Position numbers and translations under genes: made by a program | Source of the DNA: Rosenbergiella nectarea | GTDB lineage: Bacteria; Pseudomonadota; Gammaproteobacteria; Enterobacterales; Enterobacteriaceae | DNA length: 64,000 nt | Reading direction: 5' to 3' | NCBI RefSeq assembly: GCF_900111105.1 | Contig: NZ_FOGC01000001.1 | Location: 362,549 to 426,548, forward strand | In this document: positions 29,392-38,049 of the stretch, one piece after another | Numbering within the stretch: position 1 is the first letter of the stretch | How the letters are laid out: each line of letters opens with the position of its first letter | Notes under the pieces: model-generated | The model's input: the letters and a program-made list of their open reading frames with translations, nothing else | Databases searched by the model: none | Told to the model about the DNA's origin: nothing

Positions 29392-30765
29392 ATGTCACAT
29401 CCACATTCTCGTAATCCGGCCAATGGTCAACTGATCAAAGAATATCCTTTCATTAGCCAAAGCGAGTGTGAGGCGATTGTTCGCCGCACTGCGGAGGCCC
29501 AAAAAACGTGGCGTAATGTTTCGCTTGAGGAACGTCGTAACGTACTCTTACAACTGGCGGCAGCGCTGCGCGAACGTAACGAAGAGCTGGCCGCGATGGC
29601 CACGCGTGAGATGGGGAAACCTATCACCCAATCCCGTGCCGAGGTGAACAAATGTGCGCAAGTCTGTGAATGGTATGCCGAGCACGGCCCCGCGGCGTTA
29701 GCACCGCAGCCTACGCAAGTTGAAGGTAAAAAAGCTTGGCAGGAATTCAGACCTCTCGGAACAATCCTTGCAGTAATGCCGTGGAACTTCCCTTACTGGC
29801 AAATTCTGCGTGGTGCAGCAGGCATGCTCTTAGCAGGGAATACCTATTTGCTGAAGCACGCCCCGAATGTGATGGGCTGCGCTTATTTAATGAAGGATAT
29901 TTTCGATAAGCTCGATGCACCGGCAGGCATTTTCGATGTCGTGAATATTGATAACGACGGTGTTTCTGCACTGATTGCCGATTCAAGAATTGCTGCTGTC
30001 GCGGTAACCGGTAGCGTCCGTGCAGGGTCAGCCATTGCAGCACAAGCTGGGGCGGCGCTCAAGAAAACGGTACTGGAATTGGGTGGCTCAGATCCATTCA
30101 TCGTTTTAGCTGACGCAGATCTTGATGAAGCGGTGAAAGCTGCGGTGATCGGTCGTTACCAAAATACAGGGCAAGTCTGTATGGCAGCGAAGCGCTTTAT
30201 TATCGAAGAGAGTATTGCTCAACAATTTGAGCAAAAGTTTACCCAAGCAGTTACTGATTTATCGATGGGTGATCCCACGCTCGACGCGACCTATTTGGGA
30301 CCTATGGCACGCTACGATCTTCGAGACGAGCTACACCACCAGGTTGAAAAAACGTTAGCAGAAGGTGCACGCCTAGTCTGTGGCGGTGAAAAAGTGGCGG
30401 GTGACGGGAACTACTACGCGCCAACCATTTTAACCGACGTTAAGGAGACTATGACCGCTTTCCGTGAAGAGGTCTTCGGCCCGGTTGCGACCTTAACGGT
30501 GGCTCGTGATGCAAACCATGCGCTAGAGTTGGCCAATAACAGTGAATTTGGCTTAGCGGCAACGGTGTGGTCAGCTGACACAGAGGTTACCGGTATGCTG
30601 ACCCGCCATCTGGAAACCGGTGCGATCTTTGTCAATGGTTATGGTGCCTCGGACCCTAGAGTTACTATCGGCGGGGTGAAAAAGAGTGGTTATGGACGCG
30701 AACTAAACCACTTTGGTTTGCACGAGTTCTGTAATATCCAGACCGTATGGGTGGATCGCCGCTAA
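29392..30765 (+). CDS. sad: NAD(P)-dependent succinate-semialdehyde dehydrogenase (Sad/YneI type)
   Basis: An aldehyde dehydrogenase of the Sad (YneI) subfamily, oxidising succinate semialdehyde to succinate. The 457 residues carry the oxyanion Asn in MPWNFPYWQ, base Glu in VLELGGSDPFIV and nucleophile Cys in NTGQVCMAAKRF. Relatively short length (E. coli Sad 462; GabD about 482) and AATREMGKP-type N-terminal text favour Sad over GabD. The neighbours gabT and gabP make the GABA shunt the likely job. It converges with the MocR-type regulator. Specificity towards other aldehydes cannot be excluded. Confidence 0.85.
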   Translation: MSHPHSRNPANGQLIKEYPFISQSECEAIVRRTAEAQKTWRNVSLEERRNVLLQLAAALRERNEELAAMATREMGKPITQSRAEVNKCAQVCEWYAEHGPAALAPQPTQVEGKKAWQEFRPLGTILAVMPWNFPYWQILRGAAGMLLAGNTYLLKHAPNVMGCAYLMKDIFDKLDAPAGIFDVVNIDNDGVSALIADSRIAAVAVTGSVRAGSAIAAQAGAALKKTVLELGGSDPFIVLADADLDEAVKAAVIGRYQNTGQVCMAAKRFIIEESIAQQFEQKFTQAVTDLSMGDPTLDATYLGPMARYDLRDELHHQVEKTLAEGARLVCGGEKVAGDGNYYAPTILTDVKETMTAFREEVFGPVATLTVARDANHALELANNSEFGLAATVWSADTEVTGMLTRHLETGAIFVNGYGASDPRVTIGGVKKSGYGRELNHFGLHEFCNIQTVWVDRR

Positions 30766-30772
30766 TCAAGAC

Positions 30773-30801
30773 GCCGGACAGTGAGTTTAAAACTGTCCGG
30801 C
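30773..30801. terminator. Hairpin between the convergent sad and gabR-like genes
   Basis: GCCGGACAGT and ACTGTCCGGC form a perfect 10-bp stem with a 9-base loop midway between the two stop codons. U-tracts are short on both sides, so it may act as a weak bidirectional terminator. Confidence 0.6.
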
Positions 30802-30809
30802 TTAGTGTG

Positions 30810-32348
30810 CTACTGCTCAATCATTCCTTCCTGACATAAACACTGGCGCAGCGCAGTGAAGGCCGCAAAGAGTGTCGGCTCATCCACACAGGCATAGCCC
30901 AGTAAAAGCCCTCTCTCCTGCTGTGGCGTAAAGTAATATTGCGACAATGCTCTAACTACCACTCCCTTATGCAAGGCGCGACTGGCGATAGCCACGTCGT
31001 CACAGCCATCAGGTAACGATAAAACTAGGTGCAGGCCCGCATCATGGCTATATCGCGGCAAAAAATCCTTACCCAAGTAGCGCGAGATCAATCCCAATAG
31101 GAACTGCCGGCGTTGATGATAGAGCAGCCGCATTCGACGAATGTGGGCGGCTAAATGTCCCTCACGAATAAATTCGGCGATTGCTCGTTGCTTAATCAGG
31201 TGACCACCACGATACAGCTCTGCAGCGGCTGTCCGCAAAGGGTGGCTTAAGCTTTTTGGCACCACCAGATACCCCATTCGTAACGCAGGATAGAGCGTTT
31301 TGCTAAAGGTGCCCATATAGAGAACAGGCGCATTGTCCTCAAGCCCTTGCAGCGCAGGATGTGGCGGATTGGAGAAACGAAACTCGCTATCGTAATCATC
31401 CTCAATAATCCAAAAACGTTGACGGCGTGCCATATCGAGTAGTTGCTGGCGTCGAGCCAACGACATCAGTCCGCCGAGTGGATATTGATGGGAAGGCGTC
31501 ACAAAGACCATTTTCGGAATGGGCGCATTACGGGTGTCAGGGATCATTCCGTCCGCGTCGACGGGGAGAGCATGCAGCTGTAGACCGTTACATCTAAGAA
31601 TATTTCGGGTGCCCCAGTACCCAGGATCTTCCACCCAAACCGGGTCGTTAACATCCGCTAAAACCCTAGAAATCAGATCGACCGTTTGATGAATGCCCTC
31701 AGTAATGATGATCTGCTCCGCTTCGGCTTTTACTGAGCGAGTTACCCGTAGATATTCACTTAATGCTTGGCGAAGATGCGGGCAGCCTCCACCGTTACTG
31801 TATATAAGCTGGTCGATCTGCGGCGCTTTTTGTAGCCGATTCTCGATCTTACGCAAGAGCTGATGAGGAAAGGCGGTGACATCGGGGGCACCGGGTACAA
31901 AAGCTCCCCATTGGTAAGGCGAAGCGTTCGCATAGCCGAGTAGTTCTGAACCGCGAGTAGACAGACTGTGGGCGGGTAGCGCCCGCTGACTTTCCGGTGA
32001 GTGGGGTTGCACCGGTTCAGGAGAGAATTCCGGCAGCATTTTCGCCACCCAGGTACCACTACCGGTCCGGGCGGTTACATAGCCTTCAGCCAACAGCGAT
32101 TCGTAAGCATTGAGCACGGTATTTCTCGAGACATTTAGCTCTTTGGCGAGGTCCCGGCTAGCAGGTAAGCGTGTTTCCGGCGGAAAAATTCCTTCCGTAA
32201 TCGCTTGTTGCAACACCTGTAACAAGCGTCGGTGCAATCTTCCATTTGGTGTCTTCTGTAACCTTGCCAGTAAGTGATCGGCGTACAGGGATCGCAATTG
32301 GTACCTTCTTTTTAATAGTAAATGGCTCTCGCTATCGATCTGTATCAA
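30810..32348 (-). CDS. MocR/GabR-type transcriptional regulator (GntR HTH fused to aminotransferase-like domain)
   Basis: A 512-residue PLP-dependent regulator. Residues about 40-110 are a GntR winged helix (RLPASRDLAKELNVSRNTVL); about 130-505 form a class I aminotransferase-like domain with the PLP lysine in MGTFSKTLYPALRMGYLVVP and EDDYDSEFRF. GabR proteins bind PLP and GABA and activate gabT. Here the gene is divergent from gabT with under 50 bases between, which supports a GabR role; PdxR-like control of PLP synthesis is less likely. The start is a TTG at 32348 without a clear Shine-Dalgarno, so the exact N-terminus is uncertain. Confidence 0.85.
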   Translation of the reverse strand: MIQIDSESHLLLKRRYQLRSLYADHLLARLQKTPNGRLHRRLLQVLQQAITEGIFPPETRLPASRDLAKELNVSRNTVLNAYESLLAEGYVTARTGSGTWVAKMLPEFSPEPVQPHSPESQRALPAHSLSTRGSELLGYANASPYQWGAFVPGAPDVTAFPHQLLRKIENRLQKAPQIDQLIYSNGGGCPHLRQALSEYLRVTRSVKAEAEQIIITEGIHQTVDLISRVLADVNDPVWVEDPGYWGTRNILRCNGLQLHALPVDADGMIPDTRNAPIPKMVFVTPSHQYPLGGLMSLARRQQLLDMARRQRFWIIEDDYDSEFRFSNPPHPALQGLEDNAPVLYMGTFSKTLYPALRMGYLVVPKSLSHPLRTAAAELYRGGHLIKQRAIAEFIREGHLAAHIRRMRLLYHQRRQFLLGLISRYLGKDFLPRYSHDAGLHLVLSLPDGCDDVAIASRALHKGVVVRALSQYYFTPQQERGLLLGYACVDEPTLFAAFTALRQCLCQEGMIEQ

Positions 32349-32395
32349 GGATAAATAATCAAGTCTACTATTTTAATGGCGAGTGGAAGGAACAG

Positions 32396-33652
32396 ATGAG
32401 CGCAACTAATGAAAGTCTCAATCAACGTAAAGCGCAGGCTTTGCCCCGTGGTAGTGCAGTAATGTGTGAGTGGTACGTCGATCGTGCAGAGAATGCCACA
32501 ATTTGGAGCACGGACGGTCGCGAGTTCATCGACTTCGCCGGTGGGATCGCCGTATTAAATACCGGTCATCGACATCCTAAAATTACGCAGGCCGTCACGG
32601 AACAACTTCAGAAATTTACGCATACTGCGTTTCAGATCGTTCCTTACGAAAGTTATATCACTTTAGCCGAACGTATCAACCAACGTGTTCCTGTGCAGGG
32701 GCCAGCAAAAACCGCGTTCTTCTCAACGGGTGCAGAAGCCCTAGAAAACGCAGTAAAAATTGCACGCAGTGCAACCGGGCGTCATGGGGTGATCACTTTT
32801 ACCGGTTCTTTCCATGGCCGGACCATGATGACCATGGCAATGACCGGTAAGGTTGCACCTTATAAGCAGGACTTTGGTCCTATGGTGCCGTCTGTGTTCC
32901 ATGCTCGCTTTCCTGACGGGAAAAAGGTGAGCACTGAACAAGCATTGGAAAGTTTGCACGATATTTTTAGCTGCGATATCGCGCCACATAATGTTGCGGC
33001 GCTGGTCATCGAGCCAATTCAGGGTGAGGGCGGCTTTCGCGTGGTGCCGCAAGAGTTTATGCAAGCCCTGCGTGATATCGCTGACCAACACGGTATTTTA
33101 TTGATAGCGGACGAGGTTCAAAGCGGGTTTGCACGAACTGGCAAGCTTTTTGCAATGGAACACTTCACTGCCAAGGCTGATCTCATCACCATGGCGAAGA
33201 GTTTAGCAGGGGGTTACCCCCTCTCAGCGGTGAGTGGTCGCGCGGACATCATGGATGCACCCAATCCAGGTGGATTAGGCGGAACCTATGCAGGGAACCC
33301 CTTAGCAATCGCCGCGGCAAACACGGTACTTGAGATCATCGAAGAAGAAGATCTCTGTGCAAAAGCGAACAATTTGGGCAATGAACTGGTCGAGACTCTG
33401 ACCCAATTATCCCAACAGTGTTCGGCGATTGAGGAAGTCAGAGGGTTAGGCTCAATGATTGCGGTAGAACTTAAGGATGCACACACAGCCAAGGCTATTC
33501 AGGACACCGCGATGTCACAAGGCTTACTGTTGTTAACCTGTGGTCAGAAAGGCAATGTGATACGTTTTCTCTATCCGTTAACTATCCCATCTGACCAATT
33601 CCGCAAAGGCATTGATATCTTAAGCGGAGCGCTAACGCAGCATGCCACTTAA
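32396..33652 (+). CDS. gabT: 4-aminobutyrate--2-oxoglutarate aminotransferase
   Basis: GabT is a PLP enzyme that transfers the amino group of GABA to 2-oxoglutarate, giving succinate semialdehyde and glutamate. I start at the ATG at 32396 (MSATNESLNQRKAQ), with GGAAGGAAC just before; the frame extends 50 codons upstream into the regulator's region and that part is not protein-like. The 418 residues show FAGGIAVLNTGHRHP, FHGRTMMTMAMTGK, IADEVQSGFARTGK, the PLP-lysine segment MAKSLAGGYPLSAV and GGLGGTYAGNPLA. The gabP gene follows 86 bases later. Confidence 0.93.
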   Translation: MSATNESLNQRKAQALPRGSAVMCEWYVDRAENATIWSTDGREFIDFAGGIAVLNTGHRHPKITQAVTEQLQKFTHTAFQIVPYESYITLAERINQRVPVQGPAKTAFFSTGAEALENAVKIARSATGRHGVITFTGSFHGRTMMTMAMTGKVAPYKQDFGPMVPSVFHARFPDGKKVSTEQALESLHDIFSCDIAPHNVAALVIEPIQGEGGFRVVPQEFMQALRDIADQHGILLIADEVQSGFARTGKLFAMEHFTAKADLITMAKSLAGGYPLSAVSGRADIMDAPNPGGLGGTYAGNPLAIAAANTVLEIIEEEDLCAKANNLGNELVETLTQLSQQCSAIEEVRGLGSMIAVELKDAHTAKAIQDTAMSQGLLLLTCGQKGNVIRFLYPLTIPSDQFRKGIDILSGALTQHAT

Positions 33653-33738
33653 TTCACCGGGCACTCGACAGGGTAGCCTTGAACATTAGTCAGTATGTAA
33701 CGGGGTAGCCTAGTGCTATCCCGTTTCGGGGAATAAGT

Positions 33739-35139
33739 ATGAATGAATTACCAGCTAGTCGCGACACGCTCTCTCAAGGACTTAAGTCCCGTCATATTCG
33801 TATGTTATCCATCGGCGGTGTCATCGGCGCCGGATTATTTGTCGGATCGGGACATGCCATCGCGGCGGCAGGCCCTGCGGTGTTGTTTGCCTATATAGTG
33901 GCTGGCGCACTGGTCGTCTTTATTATGCGTATGTTGGCAGAAATGGCGGTAAATACGCCGGACTCTGGCTCGTTTTCTACCTATGCTTCACAAGCGTTAG
34001 GGCGTTGGGCAGGTTTCACCATCGGTTGGCTTTATTGGTGGTTCTGGGTGTTGGTCATCCCATTAGAAGCCAATGCTGCGGCCACCATTCTCAATGCGTG
34101 GGTCCCAAGCGTCGCAATCTGGCAATTTACCTTATTTATTACCCTGATTTTGACCGTCACCAACTTATTCAGTGTTAAAAATTACGGCGAATTCGAATTC
34201 TGGTTAGCCCTAATCAAAGTCTGTGCGATTGTTGCCTTCCTCGTCTTAGGCGCGGCGGCAATCTTTGGTCTGTTACCGAGTAGCCAAGTCAGTGGCGTAA
34301 GCCACCTTTACGATAGTGGTGGGTTTATGCCTCATGGCATTGGCGCAGTGCTCTCTGCCATATTGACCACCATGTTCTCCTTCATGGGTACGGAAATTGT
34401 CACTATTGCGGCGGCAGAATCACGTAATCCCGGTAAGGAAATCTCACGCGCAACCAACTCGGTCATTTGGCGTATTGCATTATTCTATTTATTGTCGATT
34501 TTCTTCATCGTCGCGTTAGTACCGTGGAACTCTCCAGGTTTGGCCGCAAACGGATCGTATCAAACCGTTCTTGAGATGATGGGAATACCGCACGCTCGCT
34601 TAATTGTTGATGTGATCGTCTTGACGGCAGTGTGTAGTTGTCTTAACTCTGCGCTATACACCTCGTCGCGGATGTTATTCTCCCTAGCCAAGCGTAAAGA
34701 TGCGCCAGTAGCCATTGCAAAAACCAATACTAAAGGTACCCCTTATATGGCGGTGATCTTTTCAACGGCAGTGGCTTTCTTAGCGGTTATCGCTAACTAT
34801 CTTGCCCCCGCGGCGGTGTTTGATTTCTTATTGGCCAGCTCCGGGGCAATAGCGCTACTGGTCTACTTAGTCATTGCCTTCTCACAATTAGTAATGCGTA
34901 AGCGGTGTGAGCAAAAAGGTAACGTATTGGATTACAAGATGTGGCTTTTCCCCGGTCTGACGTATGCCATTATCGCAGTGATTATCGGTATTCTTGGTAG
35001 CATGCTATTTATTCCGGGACACCAGTCAGAGGTTATCTCAACCGGTATCTTGACGCTGTTAGTGGTCGCTGCGGGCTGTATCGTTCACCGTCGCCAAACA
35101 CGTAAGATGTCATCGTCGGTACTTGCGCGTAATAATTAG
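33739..35139 (+). CDS. gabP: GABA permease
   Basis: GabP is an inner-membrane proton symporter for 4-aminobutyrate in the amino acid-polyamine-organocation superfamily. The 466 residues have twelve helices and the family signatures SRHIRMLSIGGVIGAGLFVG, RWAGFTIGWLYWWFWVLVIP, SVKNYGEFEFW and MGTEIVTIAAAESRNPGKEI, closely matching E. coli GabP. It follows gabT in the same direction without a terminator between, forming a gabTP operon ended by the hairpin at 35159-35187. Confidence 0.94.
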   Translation: MNELPASRDTLSQGLKSRHIRMLSIGGVIGAGLFVGSGHAIAAAGPAVLFAYIVAGALVVFIMRMLAEMAVNTPDSGSFSTYASQALGRWAGFTIGWLYWWFWVLVIPLEANAAATILNAWVPSVAIWQFTLFITLILTVTNLFSVKNYGEFEFWLALIKVCAIVAFLVLGAAAIFGLLPSSQVSGVSHLYDSGGFMPHGIGAVLSAILTTMFSFMGTEIVTIAAAESRNPGKEISRATNSVIWRIALFYLLSIFFIVALVPWNSPGLAANGSYQTVLEMMGIPHARLIVDVIVLTAVCSCLNSALYTSSRMLFSLAKRKDAPVAIAKTNTKGTPYMAVIFSTAVAFLAVIANYLAPAAVFDFLLASSGAIALLVYLVIAFSQLVMRKRCEQKGNVLDYKMWLFPGLTYAIIAVIIGILGSMLFIPGHQSEVISTGILTLLVVAAGCIVHRRQTRKMSSSVLARNN

Positions 35140-35158
35140 GTTAAACGTGGTTAACGGA

Positions 35159-35187
35159 AAAGAGCGCGTAGGTTGCGCTCTTTTTTT
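35159..35187 (+). terminator. gabTP terminator
   Basis: AAAGAGCGC and GCGCTCTTT flank an 8-base loop (35159-35183) and run into a seven-U tail. It is a strong intrinsic terminator 20 bases past gabP. Confidence 0.85.
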
Positions 35188-35365
35188 ATGGGTATTATCA
35201 GTAGTGATTATCATGAAGCGTTCTATTAAAAGCGACCTTATTTCCCCTCCTGTAGAGCACGAACTTTCAGCAATAACTGATCGTCAAATCCTTAACTAAT
35301 GCTATGATAGTGCTCTTAGCTATCACGTCCGTTGTTGCACGGTTTTCAGGTCATCAGGAGTCAGT

Positions 35366-35806
35366 ATGTTTAATTCATTATCTTCCACTGCTAAGGCGTT
35401 AGTGGTGGGGCTAACCGTTTCATTCTTAACCGTAAGTTGTGCTGATCATCATGATACGGATGACAGCGAAACTACCGTTAATCAGCCCGCTACCGTACCT
35501 GACGTACAACAACCTGCGGTCGAGCAACCTGCCCCAGCAGTACCCAGCGAGCCTGAAGCGAAAAAATTTAACGACCCTCTAGAATTAGCCAGCTTTACGG
35601 GTGATTTCAAACAATATCAAGCAGGCGACACGGTTCCTGCTATGTATCGCACCGCGCAGTACACCATCAGTAAATGGCAGTTGCGTAAACTCCCGGCACC
35701 GAGTGCTGGCAGCCACTGGACTTACTTCGGCGGCAGTTACGTGCTGATCACCGATGCGGAAGGTAAAATTCTGCGTATGTTCTCAGGCGAAATTATTTAC
35801 CGTTAA
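35366..35806 (+). CDS. Lipoprotein with C-terminal RcnB-like domain
   Basis: A 146-residue precursor with a signal peptide ending in a lipobox-like LTVSC (Cys25), so probably a lipoprotein. Residues about 35-70 are rich in Pro, Val, Glu and Gln, a flexible spacer. The last 60 residues (MYRTAQYTISKWQLRKLPAPSA region onward, ending VLITDAEGKILRMFSGEIIY) fit the RcnB fold of periplasmic proteins known from nickel/cobalt homeostasis, a family that also has many members with no metal link. His and Asp residues cluster just after the lipidated Cys. GGAG precedes the ATG. The specific role is unknown. Confidence 0.78.
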   Translation: MFNSLSSTAKALVVGLTVSFLTVSCADHHDTDDSETTVNQPATVPDVQQPAVEQPAPAVPSEPEAKKFNDPLELASFTGDFKQYQAGDTVPAMYRTAQYTISKWQLRKLPAPSAGSHWTYFGGSYVLITDAEGKILRMFSGEIIYR

Positions 35807-36174
35807 GGTTACGAGGGGTGTCCATGATGATGCCCCTTATCAAACATACTCTCCCCTTACTCCACCCTTATTTCCTCCTCTTCTCGGTTTTCAGCGACGG
35901 GAATATAAGACTTTCTTCGTTAAACATCCAATGATGTCGCTGACATAGGCTTCGCTAATAATATAATTATGCTAATGATTTTGATGTCGACAGTGACAAG
36001 TTCTGATGTGCTGAAAGCAGCTAGTTTATTGTTACATTTAGTTTTTTGTGATGTGGCAGGCGCTTTTTCTGGGTGTAAAAGATGCTATAAAGGGTAAACA
36101 AAATTATAAGGTTTTCCCTCCGTATCGCGTGTCGCGGTGGGGTATTTTTTTCTTTTACTGGCTAGGATAGAACT
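35807..36174. other. Intergenic region between the RcnB-like lipoprotein and an MFS gene
   Basis: No convincing gene is visible in these 368 bases. A weak AGGGG/CCCCT inverted repeat lies near 35815-35850. The AT-rich right part, including TATAAA at about 36085-36095, presumably holds the promoter of the MFS gene at 36175. Short ORFs here have no protein-like character. Confidence 0.4.
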
Positions 36175-37395
36175 ATGTTTGGTTGGACATCAACGCAGCG
36201 TAACGTTGCGACGGCAAGTTTTTTAAGTTGGATGCTCGATGCATTCGATTTTTTTATTTTAGTTTTCGTGCTAAGTGATCTCGCAGGCTATTTCAACACA
36301 TCAGTCACTGATATTTCAGTTGCTATCATGTTAACGCTGGCCGTTCGTCCTGTCGGCGCACTGATTTTTGGCCGCCTCGCTGAGAAATATGGTCGACGTC
36401 CTATCTTGATGTTTAACGTCGCACTTTTTTCGGTGTTTGAGTTATTGTCCGCGTGGTCTCCCACCTTTACTATTTTCTTAGCGCTACGTGTTGTGTACGG
36501 CGTGGCGATGGGTGGGATCTGGGGAGTTGCCTCATCATTGGCGATGGAAACCATTCCAGATCGCTCACGCGGACTGATGTCGGGGATCTTTCAAGCGGGA
36601 TATCCTTGCGGCTACTTGTTAGCCTCAATCATCTTCGGCCTGTTTTATGAGCATGTCGGTTGGCGTGGCATGTTCTTGATTGGTGCTCTGCCGGTTCTAT
36701 TATTACCCTTTATCTATTTCAAAGTCCCGGAGTCCCCCGTTTGGCTCGCCTCGAAAGCGCGTAAAGAGAGTCATGCCTTACTGCCGATCATCAAAAGTCA
36801 TCTTCGGTTATGTGGCTATCTCGTAGTGTTGATGGCTTGCTTCAACTTCTTCAGCCATGGAACACAAGATCTCTATCCGACCTTCTTGAAGGTTCAGCAC
36901 CAGTTTGATGCTCACACTGTGAGTATTATCGCGATTTGCTACAATATTGCCGCGATGCTGGGCGGCGTATTCTTTGGTGTGTTATCAGAAAAAATTGGTC
37001 GTAAGAAAGCGATCATGATTGCCGCGTTTCTCGCCTTACCGGTTCTGCCGCTCTGGGCGTTCGCCAGTGGTTCGGTCATGATTGGTGTTGGGGCCTTCCT
37101 GATGCAATTTATGGTGCAAGGTGCGTGGGGCGTAATCCCAAGCTGGCTAACCGAATTGGTTCCCGCTAATGCGCGCGCGGTACTTCCAGGATTCGTTTAC
37201 CAGTTAGGTAACTTAATTGCGTCGGTCAATGCCACGCTACAGTCGAAGATTGCTGCGGTAAATGGCGGCAATTATGGCATAGGAATGGCTATTGTTGCCG
37301 GAACGGTTGCAGTGCTGATTCTTATTTTGGCAGCGTTTGGACGTGAAACCCGAGGAATGAAAATTTCTGGCGCAGAAGGGGGTGAGCGCCAGTAA
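36175..37395 (+). CDS. MFS carboxylate transporter (sialate/lactate:H+ symporter type)
   Basis: A 406-residue inner-membrane carrier with twelve helices. Loop 2-3 reads LIFGRLAEKYGRRPILM and helix 1 contains SWMLDAFDFFILVF, the pattern of the SHS/NanT and aromatic-acid symporter group that moves organic acids with protons. Also visible are RVVYGVAMGGIWGVASSLAME and VPESPVWLASKA. The substrate is not predictable. The stop is only 2 bases from that of the convergent YbaK-like gene, leaving no room for a separate terminator. Confidence 0.82.
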   Translation: MFGWTSTQRNVATASFLSWMLDAFDFFILVFVLSDLAGYFNTSVTDISVAIMLTLAVRPVGALIFGRLAEKYGRRPILMFNVALFSVFELLSAWSPTFTIFLALRVVYGVAMGGIWGVASSLAMETIPDRSRGLMSGIFQAGYPCGYLLASIIFGLFYEHVGWRGMFLIGALPVLLLPFIYFKVPESPVWLASKARKESHALLPIIKSHLRLCGYLVVLMACFNFFSHGTQDLYPTFLKVQHQFDAHTVSIIAICYNIAAMLGGVFFGVLSEKIGRKKAIMIAAFLALPVLPLWAFASGSVMIGVGAFLMQFMVQGAWGVIPSWLTELVPANARAVLPGFVYQLGNLIASVNATLQSKIAAVNGGNYGIGMAIVAGTVAVLILILAAFGRETRGMKISGAEGGERQ

Positions 37396-37397
37396 GT

Positions 37398-37856
37398 TTA
37401 TTGACAGACGTCAATCCATTTGGCGTCTGTTAACTCAGCCATGCGTTGGGGAGAAAGACGGACGGCACTATGAATAGCCCCAGCAGCCGGTAAGACTTCA
37501 TCGAACGCTTCTAGACTGCGGTCGCAATAAATCTGTAACGGATTTTCGAGGCCAAAGGGGCAGACGCCACCAACCGGGTGGCCGGTCGCCATGATAACTT
37601 CGTCAACGGTCAACATTCGGGCTTTAGCGCCGAACGTTTCTTTTAACTTTTTGTTATCTAATCGTGTATCACCGCGCATCACGATTAACACGATATTGTT
37701 TTTTATTTTAAGTGATAAGGTTTTAGCGATTTGCCCGGGTGCAACGCCATGCGCACGTGCGGCCGTATCGACAGTCGCGGTGCTTTGATTCATCTCGATC
37801 ACTTCAATATCAGGGGCATGCTCCGCAAAAAATTCTCGAACGGATTGCAGGCTCAT
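37398..37856 (-). CDS. YbaK/EbsC-family aminoacyl-tRNA deacylase-like protein
   Basis: A 152-residue protein of the YbaK/ProXp family, which hydrolyses wrongly charged aminoacyl-tRNAs (for example Cys- or Ala-tRNA-Pro). The conserved Lys is in QIAKTLSLKI, and GHPVGGVCPFGLENPLQIY is the typical substrate-pocket loop. It is neither E. coli YbaK nor YeaK but the third, EbsC-like branch, where substrate specificity is poorly known. It stands alone and converges on the MFS gene. Confidence 0.85.
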   Translation of the reverse strand: MSLQSVREFFAEHAPDIEVIEMNQSTATVDTAARAHGVAPGQIAKTLSLKIKNNIVLIVMRGDTRLDNKKLKETFGAKARMLTVDEVIMATGHPVGGVCPFGLENPLQIYCDRSLEAFDEVLPAAGAIHSAVRLSPQRMAELTDAKWIDVCQ

Positions 37857-38016
37857 CGGTTATCTCCCTTATCTTGCAGATGCCTAACTTCACTATTAGG
37901 TGGCAAAGTATAAACGAATTTCGCTAAATGTATCGCAGAAATAAAATGACTTAGTGGAGTCATAACGTCGGAAAGTGGAGCAGGGCGGAGGGATAATCCT
38001 ACCTAACAAGAAGGAT

Positions 38017-38042
38017 ATTCTCTTCGCTTTCGCGAAGAGAAT
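38017..38042. repeat. Perfect 11-bp hairpin with tetraloop next to rsmC 3' end
   Basis: ATTCTCTTCGC (38017-38027), loop TTTC, and GCGAAGAGAAT (38032-38042) form a perfect stem starting 8 bases beyond the rsmC stop. No U-tract follows on either strand, so it is more likely an mRNA-stabilising or processing hairpin than an efficient intrinsic terminator. Confidence 0.7.
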
Positions 38043-38049
38043 GGCAAGG

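Noticed and set aside
32246..32395. A longer GabT with 50 extra N-terminal residues
   Set aside because: The added part is antisense to the regulator's 5' end and unlike GabT; GGAAGGAAC before the ATG at 32396 and the family length support the shorter form.
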